Assembly (NCBI GenBank): GCA_947463845.1
Contig: CANHUM010000017.1
Coordinates: 1-12,832 of the forward strand
DNA: 12,832 nt
Direction: 5' to 3'
Source: Comamonadaceae bacterium
GTDB taxonomy: Bacteria > Pseudomonadota > Gammaproteobacteria > Burkholderiales > Burkholderiaceae_C
A program made the position numbers and the translations under genes. Shown here one piece after another: positions 7,070 to 12,832 of the stretch (positions within the stretch are counted from its first letter, which is position 1; each line of letters starts with the position of its first letter). The notes beneath the pieces are model-generated. The model worked only from the letters and a program-made list of their open reading frames with translations. It ran no database searches and was not told the DNA's origin.

Positions 7070-8029
7070 ATGCACCTGATCATTCCCTATGCGGCCAGCC
7101 ACACCTTCACCGGCCCCGAGGTCTGGGGCGGATTGGAGCTGCCCCATTTGCAAGCCTTGCTGAGCCAATTGCAGCGCCAGCAGGTGCAGCAAGACGCCAG
7201 CCCGACACCGCTGCACCTGCCGCACGAACGCCTGCAGGCCCAGGCCCTGGGCTGGCACTCCGAAGCCGACGCCCTGCCCTGGGCCGCCTGGCAACTGGCA
7301 CAAAAAGGCCTGACGAGTGACGGCCCTCAAGCCTGGATGACCCCCTGCCATTGGCAAATTGGCATGGACCAGGTCGTGATGGCAGACCCTGAACATTTGC
7401 GTTTGAGCGACGATGAGTCACAACAACTGCTGCAGGCCATGCAACCGTTTTTGCAGGAAGATGGCCTGCAAGTGCGCTGGCACAGCGCCTTGCTCTGGCA
7501 CGTTCAGGGCGAGCTCTTGGCAAATTTGCCCACAGCATCGCTGGACCGGGTGATTGGCCAGAACGTGAAGCACTGGATGCCCGAGCATCCGGCGGCGCGC
7601 CCCTTGCAACGCTTGCAAAGCGAAATGCAGATGCTGCTTTACAACCACCCGGTGAACGATGCCCGTGACGCGCGCAGGCAACACACCGTGAACGCCTTTT
7701 GGCTGCACGGTGCGGGTACGCTGCCTGCGGTCACGCCCAGCGCTGCGCCATCTGTGAGCGCCACCGTGACCGTGCCAGACGCCCTGCGGGCCAGCGCTTT
7801 GCATGGGGATGTGCAAGCCTGGCGGCAAGCTTGGCAGCAGCTCGATGCAACGGCCGTGGCCGACCTGTTGGAACACGTTCAAGCCACTGGCCAAGGCCAA
7901 CTCAGCTTGTGCAGCGAACACAGCGCCCAAACCTACACCGCCGCGCCTGCCTCCTGGCACCAGCGCATCCGGCGACTGTTCAAGCAACCCTCCCCCGCAA
8001 CGGCACTGCAAGCCCTCATCACCGCATGA
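7070..8029 (+). CDS. RpfE-type conserved protein (regulatory protein/phosphoglycerate mutase-like annotation)
   Basis: Protein of 319 residues that I recognise as the betaproteobacterial relative of RpfE, encoded beside recJ in the Xanthomonas rpf region and often labelled regulatory protein RpfE type or phosphoglycerate mutase-like. Biochemical function is not established, and nothing here proves either role. Visible features are the MHLIIPYA start, GPEVWGGLELPHL (15-27), TPCHWQIGMDQVVMADPEHL (91-110), LLANLPTASLDRVIGQNVKHWMP (149-171) and NAFWLHGAGTLP (208-219), with a basic, variable C-terminus (about 295-319). No signal peptide or membrane segment is evident, so it should be cytosolic. 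It is probably co-transcribed with recJ, 7 nt away. The ATG at 7070 was preferred over one at 7001 because the latter would overlap lolC and lacks family similarity. Confidence 0.75.
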   Translation: MHLIIPYAASHTFTGPEVWGGLELPHLQALLSQLQRQQVQQDASPTPLHLPHERLQAQALGWHSEADALPWAAWQLAQKGLTSDGPQAWMTPCHWQIGMDQVVMADPEHLRLSDDESQQLLQAMQPFLQEDGLQVRWHSALLWHVQGELLANLPTASLDRVIGQNVKHWMPEHPAARPLQRLQSEMQMLLYNHPVNDARDARRQHTVNAFWLHGAGTLPAVTPSAAPSVSATVTVPDALRASALHGDVQAWRQAWQQLDATAVADLLEHVQATGQGQLSLCSEHSAQTYTAAPASWHQRIRRLFKQPSPATALQALITA

Positions 8030-8036
8030 TCACCCC

Positions 8037-9746
8037 ATGAATTTGCTCACCCGAGATGTCCCCCCCCGCAGTGCCTGGGCGCTGGAACAAGCGGGCATCC
8101 ACCCCTTGCTGGCGCGCCTGTACGCCGCCCGTGGCGTGTTGTCCAAAGATGAACTCGACGACGCCCTGAACCTGCTGCTGCCCCCCGCGGGCATGCTGGG
8201 CACGCACGCAGCGGCCAGGCTGCTGGCCGATGCCATGGCGCAAAACAAACGCCTGTGCATCGTGGCCGATTACGACTGTGACGGCGCAACCGCCTGCGCC
8301 GTGGGCGTGCGCGGCTTGCGCATGCTGGGCGCACAACACGTGCGTTATCTGGTGCCCGACCGCGTGGTTGACGGCTACGGTCTGACCCCGCCCATTGCCG
8401 AGCGTGTACACGCGCAAGGCGCCGATGTGTTGATCACGGTGGACAACGGCATTGCCAGCGTGGCGGGCGTGCAGGCAGCGCAAGCGCTGGGCCTGCAGGT
8501 ACTGGTCACCGACCACCACCTACCCGGCAGCGAATTGCCAGAAGCCGACGTCATCGTCAACCCCAACCAGCCCGGCTGCAGCTTCACCAGCAAATCGATT
8601 GCGGGCGTGGGTGTGATGTTTTACGTGCTGCTGGCCCTAAGGGCCGAGCTGCGCCAGCGCGGCGTGTTTGACGCGAGCAAGCAACCCAGGTTGGACGCGC
8701 TGCTGCCCTTGGTGGCTTTGGGCACCGTGGCCGATGTGGTCAAGCTCGATGCCAACAACCGCCGTCTGGTGGCCCAAGGCCTGCGCCGCGTGCGGGCGGG
8801 GGCCTTGCCGCCCGGCATGGCCGCGCTCATGCGGGCAGCGGGCCGCGAAACCGCCAAGGCCACCACCTTTGATTTTGGTTTTGCACTGGGCCCACGCATC
8901 AACGCCGCCGGCCGTCTGGCGGACATGACGCTGGGCATTGAGTGCTTGCTGACCGACGACCCAGGCCGCGCCGACGAGCTGGCCAAGCAGCTGGATGCGA
9001 TCAACCGCGAACGCCGCGTGATCGAAAGTGACATGCGCGAGATGGCCATGGAGTTGGCCGAATCCCTGTTTGACGAAGACGACGAACCACCGCCCGCCAT
9101 TTGCGTGTTCGACCCAGAGTTTCATGAAGGCGTGGTGGGCATCGTGGCCTCGCGCATCAAGGACAAGCTGCACCGCCCCACCTTTGTGTTCGCAGCCAGC
9201 AGCGCGCCCGGCAAAGAACACGAACTCAAGGGCTCGGGCCGATCCATTGCGGGTTTTCATTTGCGCGACGCGCTGGATTTGGTGGCCAAACGCGCACCGG
9301 GCGTGCTGCTTCGGTTTGGCGGTCACGCCATGGCTGCGGGTTGCACGATTGCCGAAGAGCACCTGGATGTGTTTGAAGAAACGCTGAACCAGGTGGCCAT
9401 GGAATGGCTGGACGCGGCCACACTGCAGCGTCGCCTGGAAACCGATGGTCCCCTGCCCGCCGAATACCGACGGGTGGACCTGGTGGAGATGCTGCACCAC
9501 GAGGTCTGGGGTCAGGGCTTTGCACCGCCCGTCTTTTGCGAAGAGATCGAGGTGGTGTCCCAACGCATGGTGGGGGAGAAACACCTGTCTCTCAAGATGA
9601 AGCACCAGGGCCAGCCGGTCGAGGGTATCTGGTTTGGTCGCACCGAGCCTTTACCCGCCCGGGTCAAGCTGGCTTTTCGATTGGATGCCGACGAGTGGCA
9701 GGGGCAAAAGCGGGTGCGCTTTTTGGTAGAAGGCGCAGAGCTGTGA
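8037..9746 (+). CDS. recJ: Single-stranded-DNA-specific exonuclease RecJ
   Basis: 5'-3' single-strand DNA exonuclease of recombination and mismatch repair, 569 residues (E. coli 577). The DHH catalytic core is complete: VADYDCDG (76-83), VDNGIAS (135-141), VTDHHLPG (157-164), NPNQPGC (175-181) and LVALGTVADVV (225-235). The DHHA1 domain follows: GPRINAAGRL (285-294), EGVVGIVASRIKDKLHRP (364-381), LKGSGRSIAGFH (397-408) and RFGGHAMAAGC (426-436). The rest is an OB-fold-like region to the end. The start at 8037 gives the usual MNLLTRDVPPRSAW and lies 7 nt after the RpfE-type stop with no Shine-Dalgarno sequence, so translation may depend on coupling. A C8 tract occurs at 8060-8067 (codons 8-11) with the frame intact. 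It ends 3 nt from the converging coaD stop. Confidence 0.96.
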   Translation: MNLLTRDVPPRSAWALEQAGIHPLLARLYAARGVLSKDELDDALNLLLPPAGMLGTHAAARLLADAMAQNKRLCIVADYDCDGATACAVGVRGLRMLGAQHVRYLVPDRVVDGYGLTPPIAERVHAQGADVLITVDNGIASVAGVQAAQALGLQVLVTDHHLPGSELPEADVIVNPNQPGCSFTSKSIAGVGVMFYVLLALRAELRQRGVFDASKQPRLDALLPLVALGTVADVVKLDANNRRLVAQGLRRVRAGALPPGMAALMRAAGRETAKATTFDFGFALGPRINAAGRLADMTLGIECLLTDDPGRADELAKQLDAINRERRVIESDMREMAMELAESLFDEDDEPPPAICVFDPEFHEGVVGIVASRIKDKLHRPTFVFAASSAPGKEHELKGSGRSIAGFHLRDALDLVAKRAPGVLLRFGGHAMAAGCTIAEEHLDVFEETLNQVAMEWLDAATLQRRLETDGPLPAEYRRVDLVEMLHHEVWGQGFAPPVFCEEIEVVSQRMVGEKHLSLKMKHQGQPVEGIWFGRTEPLPARVKLAFRLDADEWQGQKRVRFLVEGAEL

Positions 9747-9749
9747 GTT

Positions 9750-10256
9750 TCAGTGCTTGGTCGCGACCTTGGCCTGCAAGGCGTTGAGCACCGGAGCGGA
9801 CACAAGGCCCGAGACATCGCCACCGAGCTTGGCAATCTCACGCACCAGGGTGCTGCTGATGTGTTGCACCTGGGCGCTGGTGTGCAAAAACACGGTGTCC
9901 AGTTCCGGCGCCAGGTGGCGGTTCATGCCCGACATCTGGGTTTCGTAGTCGTAGTCGGTCACTGAACGCAGCCCGCGCACGATGACCTGCGCGTTTTGTG
10001 CCCGCACAAACTCCACGATCAAACCGTCAAAAGGCAAGGCCTTCACGTTAGGGCAATCGGCCAACGCAGCTTGGGCCAGCGCCAGCCGTTCGTCCAAGGT
10101 GAACATCGTGTTCTTGTGGTGTGCCCGGGCCACCGCGATGATGACCTGGTCAAACATCTGCGCAGCGCGGCGTATCGCGTCTTCATGCCCCAGTGTCAAC
10201 GGGTCAAAGGTACCGGAATAAACAGCGGTCACAGCAGTTTTGGCAGATGGGTTCAT
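9750..10256 (-). CDS. coaD: Phosphopantetheine adenylyltransferase
   Basis: Enzyme of coenzyme A synthesis that joins 4'-phosphopantetheine and ATP to give dephospho-CoA and pyrophosphate; cytosolic hexamer in the family. The protein has 168 residues, close to the usual 160. Motifs are GTFDPLTLGH (15-24, nucleotidyltransferase signature of the T/HxGH class), RGLRSVTDYDYE (94-105) and ISSTLVRE (133-140, the ISSTxxR block that contacts ATP). PELDTVFL (117-124) also fits. AAGGAG (10264-10269) stands 7 nt before the ATG, inside the end of rsmD; start and stop overlap as ATGA. rsmD-coaD is a widespread pair. It converges on recJ with 3 nt between stops. Confidence 0.97.
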   Translation of the reverse strand: MNPSAKTAVTAVYSGTFDPLTLGHEDAIRRAAQMFDQVIIAVARAHHKNTMFTLDERLALAQAALADCPNVKALPFDGLIVEFVRAQNAQVIVRGLRSVTDYDYETQMSGMNRHLAPELDTVFLHTSAQVQHISSTLVREIAKLGGDVSGLVSAPVLNALQAKVATKH

Positions 10257-10957
10257 CGCGTGTCTCCTTCAGTAGAGATGGCAGTCAGGGTGGGCATAAC
10301 CTCGGGGCTGACCCGCTGCAACAGATGCGCATGCACCGCGCCCGCTTTCAGGTGGCGCTCGCATTGCAAGCCTAAAGCTCCAAGGGCCTCGGCAGGCCAC
10401 TTTACAGGCGCTTCCAGATAAATCCAGCCGCCCACAGACACGGCCCGGGTGGCGGCCTTCAGGGCCGGCTCGAACCAGGGACCGTCGAATGGCGGGTCAA
10501 TGAAGACCAGGTCCACACTGCCCCCTGGCAAACGGCCCAAAGAACTCACCGCGTCCCCACGCTGAACGCTGGCCGCATTGGCCTGGAGTCGGGTGACGTT
10601 GTCCTGCAAGTGCTGGACCAACACGGCATCTTGCTCGACCAGCAGCACATGGGCTGCACCGCGCGAAGCGGCCTCCAGACCCAGCACGCCCGTGCCCGCA
10701 AACGCGTCCACGCAGCGCCAACCGCTCAGGTCCTGGCCCAGCCAGTTGAACAAGGTCTCGCGCACCCGGTCGGGGGTGGGCCGCAGGCCGGGTTTGTCCA
10801 GCACCTTCAAGCGCGTGCGCCGCCACTGACCGCCGATGATGCGCACCTCGTGCGAGGGCTGGCCTTTGGGGGCGTGGTGCATCGGTTTCTTGGCCGAAAT
10901 CGGTCGAGCACTGCTGGCAGCAGCACGGACCGATCCTGAGGATTTGGAAGAAGGCAT
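10253..10957 (-). CDS. rsmD: 16S rRNA (guanine(966)-N(2))-methyltransferase RsmD
   Basis: SAM-dependent methyltransferase that modifies G966 of 16S rRNA on the small subunit. The protein has 234 residues. The conserved core starts near VRIIGGQWRRTRL (38-50), followed by LRPTPDRVRETLFNWL (58-73), the SAM-binding DAFAGTGVLGLEAASRGA (84-101) and the catalytic DPPF (154-157). Residues 1-37 are a low-complexity Ser/Ala/Lys-rich extension. An in-frame ATG at residue 26 (position 10882) would give a more usual length, and neither start has a good Shine-Dalgarno sequence, so the 5' end is uncertain by 75 bases. It overlaps coaD by 4 nt. Its upstream neighbour is the divergent hemerythrin gene. Confidence 0.94.
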   Translation of the reverse strand: MPSSKSSGSVRAAASSARPISAKKPMHHAPKGQPSHEVRIIGGQWRRTRLKVLDKPGLRPTPDRVRETLFNWLGQDLSGWRCVDAFAGTGVLGLEAASRGAAHVLLVEQDAVLVQHLQDNVTRLQANAASVQRGDAVSSLGRLPGGSVDLVFIDPPFDGPWFEPALKAATRAVSVGGWIYLEAPVKWPAEALGALGLQCERHLKAGAVHAHLLQRVSPEVMPTLTAISTEGDTR

Positions 10958-11029
10958 AAGTCACAAGTGTAAGGCTGCGGCCCTGCTCAGTGCAGAGTTC
11001 GGCAACCAAGGCATGTCAGGCTCTGTGCC
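10958..11029. other. Start-proximal rsmD leader in the divergent gap
   Basis: The part of the divergent gap next to rsmD. On the minus strand a TACACT hexamer (10966-10971) is a possible -10 element 8 nt before the rsmD ATG, but no -35 element stands at the right spacing. No small gene could be supported. Confidence 0.3.
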
Positions 11030-11070
11030 CAGCAGCTCTGCTGCAAAAGCATGACCTGCATCAAGATGCA
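11030..11070. promoter_or_regulatory. Two short palindromes upstream of the hemerythrin gene
   Basis: Within the 185-bp gap between rsmD and the hemerythrin gene lie two perfect 6+2+6 inverted repeats: CAGCAG-CT-CTGCTG (11030-11043) and TGCATC-AA-GATGCA (11057-11070). Their centres are 27 bp apart, and the second lies 12 bp before the proposed -35 element. Placement fits operator sites, but no regulator binding motif was recognised. Confidence 0.3.
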
Positions 11071-11082
11071 TGCAGATGTGCC

Positions 11083-11111
11083 TTGGCACCCTCCAAGGCT
11101 TTCATTAAAGT
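11083..11111 (+). promoter_or_regulatory. Probable sigma70-type promoter for the hemerythrin gene
   Basis: TTGGCA (11083-11088, five of six matches to the -35 consensus) is followed after exactly 17 nt by TAAAGT (11106-11111, four of six matches to the -10 consensus). The expected transcript would begin near 11118, leaving a leader of about 25 nt before the ATG at 11143. The position agrees with a single gene transcribed against its neighbours. Confidence 0.45.
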
Positions 11112-11142
11112 CAGCCATGACCCTGCTTCATCCCGAACCACC

Positions 11143-11685
11143 ATGCCAAGAGCTTTGCCCCCTACCGATACCGACGCCCCGATTTCCCATTTCTCAAACT
11201 GCCACACTGGCATCCTGGCCCAGCTGGCCCGCTTGGGTGACTTGCCCGCTTTGCTGGGGCCAGCCGCCCAAGCCCGCAAGATCGCGCAGGAGTCTTTGGC
11301 TTTCTTCAACGAGGCCCTGTTCGGTCACCACAACGAGGAAGAAAAAGACCTGTTCCCGGCGGTGAGCAAAAGCGCCAAGGCCGGTGCGGAGCGCTTGGAG
11401 GTAGACGGCCTGATTGAGCAATTGACCCACGACCACCGCGCCCTGGAAAAACTCTGGAAATCTTTGGAGCCCGGCTTGCGCAAAGTGGCCAAAGGCCAGG
11501 ACAGCACACTGGATGTGCTGTCCCTGGGGTCGATGGTGCAGCGCTACCAGGCCCACGCCCGGCTGGAAGAGCAGGCATTCTTGCCCCTGGCCCAAACGAT
11601 TTTGGGGCGTCAGGACCAGCACATGGCGGCGCTGGGCCTGACACTGCACATGCGGCATGTGCCCGATTTCGTCGCCTACATTTAG
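11143..11685 (+). CDS. Hemerythrin HHE domain-containing protein
   Basis: Small all-helical protein of 180 residues with the pattern of a hemerythrin-like four-helix bundle that holds a di-iron site. Candidate ligands fall in order: H16 or H21 (SHFSNCHTG), H62/H63 with E66/E67 (GHHNEEEKDLFPAV), H96/H98 (LTHDHRALEKLW), and H138 with E142 (HARLEEQAFLPLA). Bacterial relatives bind oxygen, nitric oxide or iron, or take part in stress defence; the substrate here is unknown. There is no signal peptide or fused signalling domain, so it is a stand-alone cytosolic protein. The start at 11143 is the first Met before the conserved part and follows the proposed promoter; an earlier in-frame ATG at 10990 would lie upstream of that promoter. 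No clear Shine-Dalgarno sequence. It sits alone on the plus strand and its stop is 7 nt from the converging M16 gene. Confidence 0.82.
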   Translation: MPRALPPTDTDAPISHFSNCHTGILAQLARLGDLPALLGPAAQARKIAQESLAFFNEALFGHHNEEEKDLFPAVSKSAKAGAERLEVDGLIEQLTHDHRALEKLWKSLEPGLRKVAKGQDSTLDVLSLGSMVQRYQAHARLEEQAFLPLAQTILGRQDQHMAALGLTLHMRHVPDFVAYI

Positions 11686-11692
11686 CAGCTCT

Positions 11693-12832
11693 TCAGGGCA
11701 CCGCCCCCACCACCACAGTGACCATGCGCTCGGGCTGCAAGACCCGCGCCATGGCGCGTTGCACGTCAATGGCGCTGACGCGCTCAATTTGACGTGTCCA
11801 AGTGTTCAGATAATCCAGCGGCAGTCGGTTCCACGCGATGTTGGCGACGTTGTCCAGCAGCTTGCGGTTGCTGTCGATGCGCAGCGCAAAGCCGCCTACC
11901 AGGTTAGATTTGGCGGCTGTCAGCTCAGCCTCGGTCGGGCCTTGGCGCACAAAACTTTGCACCACCTCTTGGGCCACGGCCACGGCTTGTGCAGCTTGGT
12001 CAGGACGGGTTTGCAACCCCACCGTGAAAGCCCCGGCGTGCAAGCCCGGCGCAAAAGCGCTGTAAACGCTGTAGCTCAGGCCGCGTTTTTCGCGCACCTG
12101 CTCGGTCAGACGCGAAACGAAACCGCCGCCACCCAAAATGTGGTTGCCCACCAGCAGGGCAAAGAAGTCGGGGTCGGTGCGCTTGTAGCCGGGCTGGCCG
12201 ATCAGTACATGGGCCTGGGCCGAGTCAAACGGCAGGTTCAGGTTTTGCGCCGCAGTTAAAGGCGTCACTTCGGGCACGGGCGGCAAGCTTGGGCAGCCTG
12301 ATTCGCGGGGCCACTGCGCCAGCAGGCGCTGCACCCGGGCATCGGCTTGGTCACGGGTCACTGCACCCACCACGCTCACGGTGGCTCGGCAGGCCCGCAA
12401 GGCCTGGGCGTGCAGGTTTTTCAGGTCTTGCACGCCGATACGCGACAAGCTCTCTGGCGTGGCGCGTTGGCCATAGGGGTGCGTACCGTACACCGTCTGG
12501 GCAAAGCGGTGCTGCACCACCGTGCCGGGTTTGGTCAGCGATTCGCGGATGGAGGCGCTGATGCGTTCACGGTCGCGCAGCCACATGGCCTCGGGAAAAG
12601 CCGGATGTGCCATTTGCCGCGCCGCCAGCGCCACGGCTTTGTCCAGCAAGTCCGGGTAGCTCAGGCTGCGCAAGCTAAAGCTCATGCGGTCTCCACCTGC
12701 GCTGGCCCCAAAGCTGGCACCCAGGTCGGCCCAGGCCTCACCGATCTGGTTTTCGTCCATGGCCTTCGGGTAAGGACCTTGGCCTTGGGGCTCGGCGCGG
12801 ATGCCGTTGGCCATTTGCCCGGCCATGACCGA
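11693..12832 (-). CDS. M16 peptidase-family protein, probably non-catalytic partner, 5' end missing
   Basis: The C-terminal 379 residues of an insulinase/pitrilysin-like M16 protein; the N-terminus lies beyond 12832. Recognisable parts are GEAWADLGASFGASAGGDRMSFSLR, a long middle region, and the C-terminal half motif SRLTEQVREKRGLSYSVYS (near residues 238-256 counted from the Met at 12826), which holds the Arg and Tyr of the substrate-binding R/Y pair. The first visible residues, SVMAGQMANGI, align with the place where active members read H-x-x-E-H (for example HLLEHMLFKGT); here the positions read S, A and G, so zinc binding seems lost. Paired bacterial M16B proteins divide the zinc site and the R/Y site between two subunits, so an active partner gene is expected just outside the window (inference). 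Confidence 0.85.
   Translation of the reverse strand, partial: SVMAGQMANGIRAEPQGQGPYPKAMDENQIGEAWADLGASFGASAGGDRMSFSLRSLSYPDLLDKAVALAARQMAHPAFPEAMWLRDRERISASIRESLTKPGTVVQHRFAQTVYGTHPYGQRATPESLSRIGVQDLKNLHAQALRACRATVSVVGAVTRDQADARVQRLLAQWPRESGCPSLPPVPEVTPLTAAQNLNLPFDSAQAHVLIGQPGYKRTDPDFFALLVGNHILGGGGFVSRLTEQVREKRGLSYSVYSAFAPGLHAGAFTVGLQTRPDQAAQAVAVAQEVVQSFVRQGPTEAELTAAKSNLVGGFALRIDSNRKLLDNVANIAWNRLPLDYLNTWTRQIERVSAIDVQRAMARVLQPERMVTVVVGAVP

Noticed and set aside
8637..9605. Minus-strand open frame of 322 codons within recJ
   Set aside because: It lies wholly antisense to the conserved DHH and DHHA1 domains and shows no family features.
1..12832. Search for CRISPR arrays, tRNA genes, insertion sequences, toxin-antitoxin or phage-defence genes
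   Set aside because: No regularly spaced repeats, transposase motifs, terminal inverted repeats, tRNA-like cloverleaf, or defence-type domains were seen; the window is tightly packed with ordinary metabolic and repair genes.

Overview
The window reads as ordinary chromosome from a betaproteobacterium, most likely Burkholderiales and probably Comamonadaceae. The clues are high GC content, a Bug/TctC-type periplasmic binding protein with its TctA/TctB membrane partners, an RpfE-type protein next to recJ, an rsmD-coaD pair next to an M16 peptidase gene, and an ABC lipoprotein-export operon with one permease gene. The assignment rests on protein recognition and gene order only. Twelve protein-coding genes fill almost all of the window, and two of them run off its ends. 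I saw no tRNA, rRNA, CRISPR array, insertion sequence, phage gene or attachment site. No gap without a gene is longer than about 185 bases.

Left part (1-3417, minus strand): a tripartite tricarboxylate transporter locus in the order tctB-tctA-tctC, followed with 1 nt spacing by the start of a gamma-glutamyltransferase-family gene that leaves the window. A strong hairpin with a UUCG loop lies between tctA and tctC. The binding protein is therefore probably expressed partly apart from the membrane subunits. The tight link to the gamma-glutamyltransferase gene suggests a role in uptake and processing of an amino-acid-like or gamma-glutamyl compound.

Middle left (3418-7020, minus strand): a compact operon, lolC/lolF-type permease, lolD ATPase, TatD/YjjV-type metal hydrolase and a spermidine-synthase-like methyltransferase-fold protein. 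Three junctions are an 8-nt overlap, a 15-nt gap and a 4-nt ATGA overlap. It supplies the inner-membrane step of lipoprotein export plus two enzymes of less certain role.

Middle right (7070-9746, plus strand): an RpfE-type conserved protein and recJ, 7 nt apart, diverging from the lol operon across a 49-bp spacer that contains an imperfect dyad. recJ ends 3 nt from coaD, which comes from the other strand.

Right part (9750-12832): rsmD-coaD (minus strand, ATGA overlap), a single plus-strand hemerythrin-domain gene with its own plausible promoter, and the C-terminal part of an M16 peptidase-family protein (minus strand). That fragment appears to be the non-catalytic partner type.

I found no clear candidate for a wholly new system. 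The best leads are the tctC/ggt coupling with the hairpin before it, the divergent spacer dyad, the atypical spermidine-synthase-like protein, and the isolated hemerythrin gene with two palindromes upstream.
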